Source: Bifidobacterium dentium JCM 1195 = DSM 20436 (GTDB lineage Bacteria > Actinomycetota > Actinomycetes > Actinomycetales > Bifidobacteriaceae). From it: 64,000 nt of DNA. The stretch covers positions 2,542,001-2,606,000 of the forward strand of contig NZ_AP012326.1 of the NCBI RefSeq assembly GCF_001042595.1, written 5' to 3'. How positions within the stretch are numbered: the first letter of the stretch is position 1; every line of letters starts with the position of its first letter. Below the pieces are notes generated by a model. The model did not search any database. It worked only from the letters and a program-made list of their open reading frames with translations, and had not been told where the DNA came from. A program made the translations under genes and the position numbers. Below are positions 13,595 through 22,350 of the stretch, one piece after another.

Positions 13595-13750
13595 AAACAC
13601 CCCCTAACTCGCCATCTGGCAGTCGTGTGAGCACTCCTGCCCGAATCGCCAAAGGCCACACTGGAAGTATGGCCATTTTTCAGTATCGGCAACGAGAGAA
13701 TCTTCGAGCGTGCTCACACGACTGCCAGATGGCGAGTTAGAGGGTATTTT
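13595..13750. repeat. Long inverted-repeat element (31-bp perfect arms)
   Basis: The arms 13604-13634 and 13710-13740 are perfect 31-base inverse complements (each contains CGCCATCTGGCAGTCG or its complement) and extend imperfectly by about 9 bases on the outside. The 75-base spacer contains GGCCA/TGGCC and other short stems. No protein is encoded. It lies between the convergent sirtuin and threonine dehydratase genes. It could be a small non-autonomous mobile element, a repeated intergenic palindrome or a structured RNA. Confidence 0.75.
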
Positions 13751-13764
13751 GCTCGGCTCTCTAC

Positions 13765-13808
13765 ACGTTGGTGGTCCCGATCCGCAGACGGATCGGGGCC
13801 ACCAACGT
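13765..13808. terminator. Bidirectional hairpin between convergent genes
   Basis: A 20-bp stem (13765-13784 with 13789-13808, one G-T pair) and a CAGA loop lie just after the threonine dehydratase stop (minus strand). There is no T run on either side, so it is a hairpin terminator or mRNA end-protector rather than a classic intrinsic terminator. Confidence 0.6.
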
Positions 13809-13846
13809 AATACCCGGCGAATTCGCCGAACCACGAGCCTCAACGA

Positions 13847-15112
13847 TCAGTAGATGCGTTTGGGCTGGAAACCGGCTTCCTTCAACGCCTCAAGAATGCG
13901 GTCGATGTGGTCGGGACCATTGGTCTCGACGGTCACGCCCAATGACACCGCATTGGTGTAGTGACCGGATGCCTTGAACTGGTCATGGTCCAACGCGATG
14001 ACGTTGGCGCGCTCCTTGGCCAGTAGCGTGGCCACCTTGACGAGCTGGCCCGGGGTATCCGGCAGCTCGACCTCGAAATTCATGATGCGGCCGCGGGCGA
14101 TCATGCCCTTCTGAATCACGGCGCCCATGGTCACAGTATCGATATTGCCACCCGACATGATCGGCACGACCACATGAGGCCCCTCAGCTGAGGCGAATTT
14201 GCGCGAGCGCAGATTTAGATGCTCCAACGCAGCCAGTGACACGGCACCGGCTGCTTCGACGACAAGTTTGTGCTTTTCGAGCATCAGCAGAATCATCTCG
14301 TTGATGTCGCGTTCGGAAACGGTGACGATGTCATCGAGGAACTCGTTAAGCAATGCGAACGGCAGGTCGCCCGGACGCTTTACCGCGACGCCTTCCGCGG
14401 AAGTGACCACCTGGTCGGCGGACATCACACGACCGGCCGCCAGCGAATTCTTGTAGGCCGGAGAGCCTTCCGGGATGGCGCCAATCACGCGCACTTCCGG
14501 TTTGAAGGTCTTGACGGCGAGCGCAACGCCCGCACCCAGACCACCGCCGCCGAGCGGCACGACGATGTCAGTGACGTTCGGTACGTCCTCAAGAATCTCA
14601 AGGGCGATGGTACCTTGGCCGCAAATCACTTCGTAATCGTCGAACGGCGGCACGAAAATCATGCCCTGCTCTTCGGAGAGCTTGGCGGCATATGCCGCCG
14701 CCTCGTCGAACACATCACCGTGCAGCACCACATCGGCACCGTATGCCTTGGTGGCGTCAACCTTAAGCGGCGGAGTGATGGTCGGCATGCAGATGGTGGC
14801 CTTGGCCCCACGCTCACGGGCCGCATAGGCCACACCTTGGGCGTGATTGCCTGCGGACGCGGTGACGATGCCTCGAGCCAGCTCCTCGTCGGTCAGGGAG
14901 GCGATCTTGTTGTAGGCGCCGCGGATCTTGAACGATCCGGTGACCTGAAGATTCTCAGGCTTGAGCAGAATCTCATGTCCGGTCATTTCGGACAACGTCG
15001 GAGACGGAATGATTTCCGTATGGCGTGCGGTGCCCGCGAGTCGTTCGGCGGCCAGTTTCAGTTCAGCTGCGTGATCGCGCTGCAATGCTTTGAGAACCTC
15101 TTTTTGTTCCAT
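13847..15112 (-). CDS. ilvA: Threonine dehydratase (threonine ammonia-lyase) with ACT domain
   Basis: A PLP enzyme of about 421 residues that turns threonine into 2-oxobutanoate and ammonia, the first step to isoleucine, in the cytosol. The PLP lysine is Lys62 in TGSFKIRGAYNK. SAGNHAQGVA and the glycine-rich PLP-phosphate loop VPLGGGGLGAG follow. The last 90 residues form one ACT-type regulatory domain (FEVELPDTPGQL), as in the shorter IlvA/TdcB forms rather than the long E. coli IlvA. The start is put at ATG 15112 (MEQKEVLK), where the family usually begins; an in-frame ATG at 15154 would add 14 residues. The gene is monocistronic. Confidence 0.9.
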   Translation of the reverse strand: MEQKEVLKALQRDHAAELKLAAERLAGTARHTEIIPSPTLSEMTGHEILLKPENLQVTGSFKIRGAYNKIASLTDEELARGIVTASAGNHAQGVAYAARERGAKATICMPTITPPLKVDATKAYGADVVLHGDVFDEAAAYAAKLSEEQGMIFVPPFDDYEVICGQGTIALEILEDVPNVTDIVVPLGGGGLGAGVALAVKTFKPEVRVIGAIPEGSPAYKNSLAAGRVMSADQVVTSAEGVAVKRPGDLPFALLNEFLDDIVTVSERDINEMILLMLEKHKLVVEAAGAVSLAALEHLNLRSRKFASAEGPHVVVPIMSGGNIDTVTMGAVIQKGMIARGRIMNFEVELPDTPGQLVKVATLLAKERANVIALDHDQFKASGHYTNAVSLGVTVETNGPDHIDRILEALKEAGFQPKRIY

Positions 15113-15216
15113 GAGCGCAATTGTAGGCGGACGTCTGCCGAAGTTGCGGGTCATGGGCCGGCATATGAGTGACGTTGCGTCATACCCCCCGCCAGTGGAT
15201 GCCGGATGAATAAGAA

Positions 15217-15250
15217 CACCCGGGAGGTTCCGTGATGAACCTGCCGGGTG
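15217..15250 (-). terminator. Terminator after GH13 alpha-glucosidase
   Basis: On the minus strand CACCCGG-c-AGGTT pairs with AACCT-c-CCGGGTG and is followed by TTCTTATTC, about 30 bases beyond the GH13 stop. Confidence 0.7.
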
Positions 15251-15280
15251 ACTTTGCAGAGAGTTATAGGGAAAGATCGA

Positions 15281-17101
15281 TCAGAGCTGAATCACGACTC
15301 CCTCCCAACGAGCAAGCTCGCCGCGAGCGATCGACTTCACACTACGCATAGCATCATAGGTGCTCAGCAGTACTTGTGATTCGTTTATGCCGCCCGCAAG
15401 CAGGTCGGCGACTTGTGTTGGAACGTCGGACGACTTGTCAGAGACATTGACGATTACGAGAATCGTGTCGTCACCGCTGGTGCGGGTGAAGGCATACACC
15501 TGGTCATCGTCGGCGTCCAGTAGATTCCATTCGCCGGTTGCGATGGTCGCGTTGTTGTGGCGCATGGCGATGAGCTTCTTGTAGAAGCTGTACACGGACT
15601 CCGGGTCGTCGAACTCTTCGGCGGCGTTGATTTCCGCACGGTTCGGATTGACGCTGATCCACGGCTCGGTCGCGGCGTCAGCGGCGGTGAAACCGGCATA
15701 TTTGGACGCATCCCACTGCATCGGCGTGCGTGCGTTGTCGCGGCCGATTAATGCGAGGGCCGCCATCATGGATTCAGACGATTGGCATTTGGCTTCCTCC
15801 ACGCGCTGACGGTAGGCGTTGATTGCCTCCAGATCGCGATACTGGCCAAGTTCGGTGAAGTGGGCGTTGGTCATGCCCAGTTCCTCGCCTTCGTAGATGT
15901 ATGGGGTGCCACGGTGCATATGCAGCAGCATGCCGAACGCCTTGGCGCTCAGTTCGCGTGATTCACGGTCGGAGTCGTTGCCCCAGCGGGACACGACGCG
16001 TGGCTGATCGTGGTTGCAGAAGAACAGGCTGGCCCAGCCGGCGTTTTTTACGGCAGCCTGCTGGTCGGTCATACGGGCTCGCAGGTTCCTGACCTCGAAC
16101 GGTACGACATCCCATTTGGAGACCGCCTGATCCACGCCGACGTGGTCGAACAGGAACAGCATGTCGAGTTCGCCGTTCTTTGGATCGGTGATGTGCTCGT
16201 TGCGAGCCGGGGTGACGCCCGGAGCTTCGCCCACGTTCATGAAACCTTCACGGCCCTCGAAGACCTCGCGGCGCATTTCGGCGAGGAATTCATCGATGCG
16301 CGGACCGTCGGAGCAGAACGGGAACGGGCTGGAGTAGCCTTCCTCACCGACTGGATTATCGGCGATTTCGGAGCCTTCCTCACCGGGTAGTTTGCCGTTG
16401 GCGTCGATGGTTTTGGAGATCTGCGTGATCACATCCATGCGGAAGCCGTCGATGCCGCGATCCATCCACCAGTTCATCATCTTGTAGACGGCCTTGCGAA
16501 CCTCCGGATTCTCCCAGTTGAGGTCGGGCTGCTTCTTGGAATACTGGTGGAGGAAGTATTCGCCGCGCTTCGGATCGTACTGCCATGCGGAACCGCCGAA
16601 GTAGGAGCCCCACTGGTTCGGTTCGGCTCCCGGCGTGCCTGGCTCGTGCCCCGGCTTGGCGGGACGCCACCAGTACCAGTCGGCATGTGGGTCGCTCTTG
16701 TCTCGCGAAGCCTGGAACCAAGCATGCTCGTCGGAGGTGTGGTTGACGACCAGATCCATGATGACCTTCAGCCCGCGCTTATGGGCTTCGGCGAGCAGCT
16801 CGTCCATATCTTCCAATGTGCCGAACAGCGGATCGATGTCCTGATAGTCGGAGATGTCGTAGCCGTTGTCGTCCTGCGGGGATTTGAAGACCGGGGACAG
16901 CCACAGCACATCCACGCCGAGGTCGGCGAGATAATCGAGCCGGCCGGTGATGCCCTTCAGGTCGCCGATGCCATCGCCGTTGGTGTCTTGGAAGGAGCGC
17001 GGATAGATTTGGTAGACCACCGCGTTCGCCCACCAGGGGTTCGGGGTGGCGCCGTTGGAACGGACGGCGTCGGGAAGGGTGGAACGATTGAAATCAGTCA
17101 T
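15281..17101 (-). CDS. GH13 alpha-glucosidase / oligo-1,6-glucosidase
   Basis: A 606-residue cytoplasmic glycoside hydrolase of family 13. The catalytic triad is visible: nucleophile Asp223 in GIDGFRMD, acid/base Glu292 in FMNVGEA and the transition-state Asp365 in FFCNHDQ. The N-terminal QIYPRSFQDTNGDGIGDLKG is the family hallmark with the calcium loop. Members of this subfamily release glucose from isomaltose, panose, sucrose or similar short sugars. No signal peptide is present. The gene follows the alpha-galactoside ABC operon in the same direction but is separated from it by terminator hairpins and a permease remnant, so it is probably transcribed on its own. AAAGGAGCTCACGAAC precedes the ATG. 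Confidence 0.88.
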   Translation of the reverse strand: MTDFNRSTLPDAVRSNGATPNPWWANAVVYQIYPRSFQDTNGDGIGDLKGITGRLDYLADLGVDVLWLSPVFKSPQDDNGYDISDYQDIDPLFGTLEDMDELLAEAHKRGLKVIMDLVVNHTSDEHAWFQASRDKSDPHADWYWWRPAKPGHEPGTPGAEPNQWGSYFGGSAWQYDPKRGEYFLHQYSKKQPDLNWENPEVRKAVYKMMNWWMDRGIDGFRMDVITQISKTIDANGKLPGEEGSEIADNPVGEEGYSSPFPFCSDGPRIDEFLAEMRREVFEGREGFMNVGEAPGVTPARNEHITDPKNGELDMLFLFDHVGVDQAVSKWDVVPFEVRNLRARMTDQQAAVKNAGWASLFFCNHDQPRVVSRWGNDSDRESRELSAKAFGMLLHMHRGTPYIYEGEELGMTNAHFTELGQYRDLEAINAYRQRVEEAKCQSSESMMAALALIGRDNARTPMQWDASKYAGFTAADAATEPWISVNPNRAEINAAEEFDDPESVYSFYKKLIAMRHNNATIATGEWNLLDADDDQVYAFTRTSGDDTILVIVNVSDKSSDVPTQVADLLAGGINESQVLLSTYDAMRSVKSIARGELARWEGVVIQL

Positions 17102-17290
17102 GTTCGTGAGCTCCTTTGCTACTGTGTCGGGGCAGAATTCCTAACTACTCCATGGTAAGTAAGTCATTTTTTCTTTCTTGCCCACGGCGCGTTTCGCAAT
17201 GCAGGAAATGAATGTTTTTCAGCGGCAGATATACCAGACGGTGGATTCCGGCGGCACTTGATGCGAATCGGCATTATGGTCATCGTCGGC

Positions 17291-17640
17291 TCATGAGCAC
17301 AGCAACATCTTCGCCTCCGACGGCAGCGTGAGCATCGACAAAGGAGCGCGGATTTGGCAGACGTCCGCGTTGAACAGCACCACGTCGGTCTGATATTGGC
17401 CGACGAATGCCTGCAAGGCACCTGCCATGGTGCGTTTGCTTGAATCGCTCTCCAACGCTACGGCCAGCAGGAACTGATTCTAGGTGACAAGGAACGTCAG
17501 AATGCCCGGCGAGGAGATGGCAGGCAACGCGAGAGGCAACTGGATCAATCGGAAGGCGCGAAGATGACCGGCGCCATCGATGGTGGCGGCCTCCATCAGG
17601 TCGCGTGGCATCACGAATAGGCATGCCATGCCCTGATATG
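17291..17640 (-). pseudogene. ABC sugar permease remnant (MalG-like)
   Basis: Read on the minus strand in a single frame, this stretch encodes MPRDLMEAATIDGAG, then FRLIQLPLALPAISSPGIL, then a TAG at 17480-17482 where relatives have Trp, then NQFLLAVALESDSSKR and ALQAFVGQYQTDVVLFN. This is the EAA loop and last helices of a MalG-type permease. The N-terminal two thirds are missing and the end is scrambled before a TGA at 17291-17293. Its 5' side abuts the terminator at 17642-17676. It is the leftover of a second sugar importer between the surviving operon and the GH13 gene. Confidence 0.75.
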
Positions 17641-17641
17641 C

Positions 17642-17676
17642 AAAAGCGGGAATCCCCGAAAACGAGGATTCCCGCT
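17642..17676 (-). terminator. Terminator of the alpha-galactoside transporter operon
   Basis: On the minus strand AGCGGGAATCC pairs with GGATTCCCGCT (11 bp) and is followed by TTTTGC. It lies beyond the two stop-codon-type hairpins described separately. Confidence 0.8.
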
Positions 17677-17863
17677 CGGCGCTGTGAAGTGTTACTTCAC
17701 AGCGCCCTGCAACTAAGGACCACGCTTCGCGCGGACTCAGTGTCTACCTCACGGGGCTCCACCTCGCAGCACGACTGCTCGGCTCGCCTACGGAGAGCCC
17801 ACAGGGCTCTCCGTTTCACGGCTCGTCCCGCTCGGCGCTGTGAAGTGTTACTTCACAGCGCCC
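17671..17863 (-). repeat. Direct repeat of a 37-bp hairpin unit at the permease 3' end
   Basis: Positions 17671-17707 and 17827-17863 are identical 37-base copies. Each contains a 13-bp stem (GGCGCTGTGAAGT / ACTTCACAGCGCC) with a 3-base loop. The right copy includes the end of the permease gene (codons GAVK and stop), so the stop codon sits at the hairpin tip. The left copy repeats the same coding end with no gene attached. The 119 bases between hold another hairpin (17792-17817, ACGGAGAGCCC type). Confidence 0.75.
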
Positions 17864-18723
17864 CTCATCACGCCGCCGACAACCCACTTCTGGGCGAAGA
17901 CGTAGACGATGAGCACCGGAGCCATAGCCATCAGGTAGGAGGCGAAGGCCATCGGATAGTTCGAGATGAACTGGCTCTGGAACACGTACTGGGCAAGCGG
18001 AATGGTCTGGTTGCTCTGATCGGTCAGGGTGATCAACGGCAGCAGGAAGTCATTCCATGCCCACAGTGCGGTCAGAATCGCAATGGTGGCGTTGATCGGG
18101 CCCATCAACGGGAAGATGATCGTCCAGAAAATGCGCCAGGTCGAAGCGCCGTCGATGCGCGCCGCCTCTTCCAACGACACCGGAATCGAACGGATGAAGC
18201 CAATCGCGATGAACAGGTTGGTGCCGATGCCGAGAATCGTGTACAGCACGATCAGGCCGAGCTGGTTGTCAAGGTGCAGCGAACCCATCTCCTTGGCGAT
18301 CGGCAGCATGATCACGGTGAACGGCACGAACATCATCGCCAGGAAGAAGTAATACAGGAAGCGGAAGAATCGCTTATCCATATTTCTTGCGACCGCGTAC
18401 GCCACGAAGGTGTTGGTCAGCAGCGTCAGCACCACCGCGCACACGGTGATGATCGCGGAATTGAGCGCGGCTTTCGGATAGTTCACCTTGTTCCATGCAT
18501 CGGCGAAGTTATGCCATTCCCAGGAGGTCGGCAGGGTGAACGTGCCTGCCTCGCCCGGAGTCTTCAACGCGGTGACCACGGTGAAGTACAGCGGCACCAG
18601 CACAGTCAGGCTGAGCACGGCCACGGCCGCGGTGAGCCACCAGTTGATGTTGTGATCCTTGCGGATCTTCTCCGGCTTGCCGGAGGACGCGGCGGTCTTT
18701 GCCGCAACAGTTGCGCTAGTCAT
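17848..18723 (-). CDS. ABC sugar transporter permease, MalG type
   Basis: A 291-residue integral membrane protein with six predicted helices. It carries the cytoplasmic EAA loop EEAARIDGASTWRIFWTIIFP that docks on the ATPase. It has the MalG-type end (GGVMRGAVK). Together with the neighbouring MalF-type permease and the lipoprotein it forms a type I sugar importer; the adjacent GH36 and ROK genes point to alpha-galactosides such as raffinose or melibiose. An ATPase gene is missing here, as is usual for importers that share an MsmK-type ATPase. The last codons lie inside a repeated hairpin. Confidence 0.88.
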   Translation of the reverse strand: MTSATVAAKTAASSGKPEKIRKDHNINWWLTAAVAVLSLTVLVPLYFTVVTALKTPGEAGTFTLPTSWEWHNFADAWNKVNYPKAALNSAIITVCAVVLTLLTNTFVAYAVARNMDKRFFRFLYYFFLAMMFVPFTVIMLPIAKEMGSLHLDNQLGLIVLYTILGIGTNLFIAIGFIRSIPVSLEEAARIDGASTWRIFWTIIFPLMGPINATIAILTALWAWNDFLLPLITLTDQSNQTIPLAQYVFQSQFISNYPMAFASYLMAMAPVLIVYVFAQKWVVGGVMRGAVK

Positions 18724-18743
18724 GATTGCTTCCCCTTACTCTC

Positions 18744-19658
18744 TCAGACCTTTTCCTTGCCGCTGAAGAACTTCAGCTGCACGAATGCGAGGATTGCCAG
18801 CACGATGAAGAACGTGACCGCGTTCGCCATCTGATAGGAGTATTCGCCATTGCCCAAGCCGTTCTGGAAGATCAGGTACGACACGGTTTCGGTCTTGGAA
18901 TCCGGGCCGCCCTTGGTCAACGCCATGATCTGGTCGAACGCGCCGAGCGAGTTCTTGAGGCTCAGAACCATGTTGATCGTGAAGAAGGGGCCGATCAGCG
19001 GGAAGGTGATCTGCCAGAAGTTCTGCCAAGCGTTCACGCCGTCGATGGACGCCGCTTCGTAGATCTCGTTGTCGATGGTCTGCAGACCCGCCAGATACAG
19101 CAGGGTGGAGTAGGCCACGCCCTGCCAGATTGACAGGAACACGATCGGGAACCACGCCAGATCAGGATTGGAGATCATCGATGTGGACAGCCAGTCGATA
19201 TGCAACGCCTGGCCGAGCTCCGGCAGCGGAGTCATGAAGATGTACTTGAACACGTAGCCGATGACCAGCACCGACAGGGTGTACGGAATGAAGAAGATCG
19301 CACGGAAGCCGTTCTTGAAGGCGATCCTGGAATTCAGAAGCACCGCCAGGAACATGCCGATGAAGTTCGTGCCGATCGTGATCAGCACCGCGATGAAAAT
19401 CGTGAACATGTAGGCGTTGCCCACACGCGCATCCTGGAACATCGCGATGTAGTTCTTGAAGCCAATGAACTTGAAATCGCCATAGCCCTGCGAGTTGGTG
19501 AACGAATACGCCGCGCCCTGCAGGAACGGCCAGTACAGGAAGATCGCCACCAGAATCGCGGCCGGTATGGTCATCCAGTAGAACGCCGGATCGACCTTGC
19601 GCTTGGAGAATTTCGAAACCTTTTTCTTCGCAGGCTTCATTGCAGTATTGCCAGTCAT
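18744..19658 (-). CDS. ABC sugar transporter permease, MalF type
   Basis: A permease of about 304 residues with six predicted helices and the EAA loop YEAASIDGVNAWQNFWQITFP. It is the MalF-type partner of the downstream MalG-type permease, 20 bases away. The Lys-rich N-terminus (KPAKKKVSKFSKRKVDP) is cytoplasmic. The start is set at ATG 19658, because GAGGAGG lies 7 bases upstream; an in-frame start at 19676 has no such site and overlaps the binding-protein gene. It is co-transcribed with the solute-binding lipoprotein gene upstream. Confidence 0.88.
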   Translation of the reverse strand: MTGNTAMKPAKKKVSKFSKRKVDPAFYWMTIPAAILVAIFLYWPFLQGAAYSFTNSQGYGDFKFIGFKNYIAMFQDARVGNAYMFTIFIAVLITIGTNFIGMFLAVLLNSRIAFKNGFRAIFFIPYTLSVLVIGYVFKYIFMTPLPELGQALHIDWLSTSMISNPDLAWFPIVFLSIWQGVAYSTLLYLAGLQTIDNEIYEAASIDGVNAWQNFWQITFPLIGPFFTINMVLSLKNSLGAFDQIMALTKGGPDSKTETVSYLIFQNGLGNGEYSYQMANAVTFFIVLAILAFVQLKFFSGKEKV

Positions 19659-19672
19659 GTCCGTGCCTCCTC

Positions 19673-20965
19673 TCACCTGAAGTTCCTAGCTTCGATCTTG
19701 TCGTATTCGGACTGCATGCTGTTCAGGAATTTGTCTTTGTTTCCCGTCTGGATCAACGTCTGCAGGAAGCCTGCAATGTTGATGCTGGCCGGCACATAGT
19801 GGTCGCAGAAGTCGGTCAGCTTACCTGCCTTGTAGAAGCTCAGCACGCCGTTCAACGCGTCATCACCCACGTAGGTGTCCTTGTACGGAGTGAATGCGGA
19901 CTGCTGCTTGGAGTAGTCCTTCACGTTCTCCTCGCTCATGAGGAAGTCCACGAATTCGCGCGCCTCCTTCTCATGCTTGGTGTGCGCGCCCATGGTCAGC
20001 ATCACGTCATCGCCGGCGGTGAGCTGCTGCTCCTTGACATTGTCGGTGGCCGGCATCTGCGCGAAGCGGAGGTTGGCCTTCTTGTTGATCAGGCGCACCT
20101 GTGGAATCGCATATGTACCCAGCGGCAGAATTGCCGCCTTGCCGCCTGCCAGATCCTGCGTGGCCTGCTGGTAGGTGACGGCCGGATTCTTCTGCGTGTA
20201 GTTCTGATAGATCTCAATCAACTCGTCGCTGACCGTGCTCCACAGGTCGGAGAACGTCTTGGAACCATCCTTGAGCTTGCTGTATTCCGACTCCGGCACC
20301 AGCGTGGAGTTGAGGGAAGACAGCGGGGCCTGCAGTGTCCACGGATCGGCGGTACTCGCTTCGATAGGCGTGATACCCTTCGCCTTGAACCGCTTGAGCA
20401 GTGCGATGAATTCGCTCCAGGTCTGCGGAGGATTGTCGGGGTCCTCGCCGGCAGCCTCCCACACGTCGGCGTTGATGATATAGCCGCTTGCGTTGCCGGC
20501 ATACGGAATGGCGTACAGACGCTTCTTGGACTGGTCCTCCGTCTGCACCAGGCTCTTGGCGATCTTCACCATGCCCGGATTAAGCTTATCGACGATTTCG
20601 TCATCGGTGAAGTCATGGAACACGCCCGCTTCGGCCAGCATGCCGTAATTGATGTCGCCGTTGATGGTGATGACGTCAGGTTCACGGTTTTTCACCAAGC
20701 GCGTACGCAAATCGGTGGTTGCGTCGGAGGAATTGTTGACGTTGATCTTGATGTTGGGATGGGTCTTCTCGAATTCGCGGGCCTTCGCCGTGAACCAATC
20801 CGCAGCCTCGGCTTTGAATTGGAAGAAATCCAACGTAACGGTTCCCGCGGTGCTGTTGCCGCAGCCGGCGAGGCCGGCCGTAATCGCAACTGCGCATGCA
20901 GCGGTGAGCGCACGGTATGCAATCCTCCTGATCTTGCCTACACTGGTTGTGGAATCAGGTTTCAT
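19673..20965 (-). CDS. ABC transporter sugar-binding lipoprotein
   Basis: A 430-residue family 1 extracellular solute-binding protein. The signal peptide (about residues 11-32) ends in the lipobox LAGC, so the mature protein would be lipid-anchored at the Cys on the outer face of the membrane. The body (VTLDFFQFKAEAADWF, then alternating helices) matches MalE/RafE-like sugar receptors. It is the first gene of the importer operon and feeds the MalF and MalG permeases. CAAGGAGTCGAGA lies before the ATG. The substrate is inferred as alpha-galactosides from the GH36 and ROK neighbours. Regulation probably occurs in the divergent region shared with the ROK gene. Confidence 0.88.
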   Translation of the reverse strand: MKPDSTTSVGKIRRIAYRALTAACAVAITAGLAGCGNSTAGTVTLDFFQFKAEAADWFTAKAREFEKTHPNIKINVNNSSDATTDLRTRLVKNREPDVITINGDINYGMLAEAGVFHDFTDDEIVDKLNPGMVKIAKSLVQTEDQSKKRLYAIPYAGNASGYIINADVWEAAGEDPDNPPQTWSEFIALLKRFKAKGITPIEASTADPWTLQAPLSSLNSTLVPESEYSKLKDGSKTFSDLWSTVSDELIEIYQNYTQKNPAVTYQQATQDLAGGKAAILPLGTYAIPQVRLINKKANLRFAQMPATDNVKEQQLTAGDDVMLTMGAHTKHEKEAREFVDFLMSEENVKDYSKQQSAFTPYKDTYVGDDALNGVLSFYKAGKLTDFCDHYVPASINIAGFLQTLIQTGNKDKFLNSMQSEYDKIEARNFR

Positions 20966-21026
20966 TCTCGACTCCTTGCTACTTCCTTGTTTGCGGCAAT
21001 CGCGGCATCTTTACCACGCCGCCGTT

Positions 21027-21042
21027 ATCTAGGATGCTAGAT
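21027..21042. promoter_or_regulatory. Candidate operator in the divergent ROK/transporter region
   Basis: The inverted repeat ATCTAG-GATG-CTAGAT lies about 60 bases upstream of the binding-protein start, where the minus-strand promoter should be. It is distinct from the TTA-type motif at 21109-21125. Confidence 0.35.
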
Positions 21043-21108
21043 GGAGACGGTTTTCATTCCCAGCGCCTGCGTGCCCTCGGCCAGCGGAAACTAAACGTCG
21101 AGATTTTG

Positions 21109-21125
21109 TTATTCTGAGAAAGTAA
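21109..21125. promoter_or_regulatory. Candidate ROK operator, copy 1
   Basis: The 17-bp near-palindrome TTATTCTGAGAAAGTAA lies 22 bases upstream of the ROK start. A close match lies upstream of the GH36 gene (25184-25200). Sharing by the two gene units of one pathway makes it the best candidate site for the ROK protein. Confidence 0.5.
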
Positions 21126-21147
21126 ATCGGCACGAAGGAACGTACAC

Positions 21148-22350
21148 ATGGCAGATTCTCCTCTTCCACAGTGGTTCGACGGCTCGAGCTATACCCACAA
21201 AGTGGCGGCCAGCATCATGAAATACGGGCCGATCGCACGCATCACGCTAGCGCAGATCCTCGGTCTTTCGCAGGGAGCAATCTCGCGCATCACCAGCGAT
21301 CTGATTTACGCCGGCGTTGTCGAAGAGACTCCGATGACCGCCGATCAGACGGGCAAATTACCGAGAGGATTCACGACGAAAGAGAACGGCGAGCGTCGTG
21401 GCCGTCCGCAGACGGGACTGCGCATCATCACGAATGCACGCACATTCGTGGGCATCAAATTGAACGCCTCGCTCGCTTCCGCCGTGGCCGTGAACGCAGG
21501 CGGGCATATCATCACCGGCTGCCACGAGCAAGCGATTGACGATGCCTCGCCGGAAGTCGTGGTGCAGATCATCAAACGGCTGATCACAGACTGCTCCAGC
21601 GAGGCCGCAATGGCCGGATGGCCGAAGCCTTGCGCGGCCGGCATTTCGATCGGCGGCCACGTGGTGAATGATTCGGTGGTAACGTTCGCGCCGTTCATGC
21701 ACTGGTCGCAACCAGTGCATCTTTCGCAGATGGTACATGCGGCCACCGGACTGCCGACCGGCATCTACAACGACATCGATTCGTTGCTGGTGGATGCCTG
21801 CTGGTTCGGCTCGGGAGTGGGACTGAGCAGCTTCGCCGTGCTCACGGTCGGGGTGGGCGTGGGCTATTCGCTGGCGCTGAACGGCGAACTGGTGAACTGC
21901 CCGGACAAATCCTACGGTCTGGTGGGGCATATTCTGGTTGATCCGGAAGGTCCACGCTGCGTATCCGGCCACAAGGGATGCGCGCAATGTTTGAGCGACG
22001 ACTCCATCGTGGAGGAATACTCCCATGCCATCGGCCACGTGGTCACATTCGCCGATTTCGCCCGCGACGCCAAAGCGAATGTGCCGCAGGCCACGAAACT
22101 CGTGAACCGTACATGCTTCCGGCTGGGAACGCTGGTGGCGACGATCGCGAACATCGCCATGCCGGAGAAAATCATGATTGCAGGCGAATCGTCGTTCATC
22201 GCCCAGCTTGGCATCGATGACCTGCGCAACGGCATCAACAACTATCGGCACAGCCAGGCCGCACCGGTGGATTTCGAGATTCCCGACCACGACTGGGCGC
22301 TATGGGCCAAGGCCGCAGCCGCTCAGGCCATCCGTCAGTATGTAAGCTAA
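21148..22350 (+). CDS. ROK-family transcriptional regulator
   Basis: A 400-residue protein with an N-terminal winged helix-turn-helix (about residues 12-55, with TLAQILGLSQGAISRITSDL) and a C-terminal ROK sugar-kinase-like domain. The ROK glycine-rich segment is VGVGVGYSLALNGELV. The metal-site region GPRCVSGHKGCAQC is Cys-rich like the usual CxCGxxGC signature, but with changed spacing. Divergent from the importer operon and two genes from the GH36 gene, it is probably the sugar-responsive regulator of the locus. GAAGGA lies about 9 bases before the ATG. The effector is not known. Confidence 0.85.
   Translation: MADSPLPQWFDGSSYTHKVAASIMKYGPIARITLAQILGLSQGAISRITSDLIYAGVVEETPMTADQTGKLPRGFTTKENGERRGRPQTGLRIITNARTFVGIKLNASLASAVAVNAGGHIITGCHEQAIDDASPEVVVQIIKRLITDCSSEAAMAGWPKPCAAGISIGGHVVNDSVVTFAPFMHWSQPVHLSQMVHAATGLPTGIYNDIDSLLVDACWFGSGVGLSSFAVLTVGVGVGYSLALNGELVNCPDKSYGLVGHILVDPEGPRCVSGHKGCAQCLSDDSIVEEYSHAIGHVVTFADFARDAKANVPQATKLVNRTCFRLGTLVATIANIAMPEKIMIAGESSFIAQLGIDDLRNGINNYRHSQAAPVDFEIPDHDWALWAKAAAAQAIRQYVS

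Noticed and set aside
17605..18834. A 409-residue plus-strand frame across the permease genes
   Set aside because: It is antisense to the well-supported permeases and lacks motifs.
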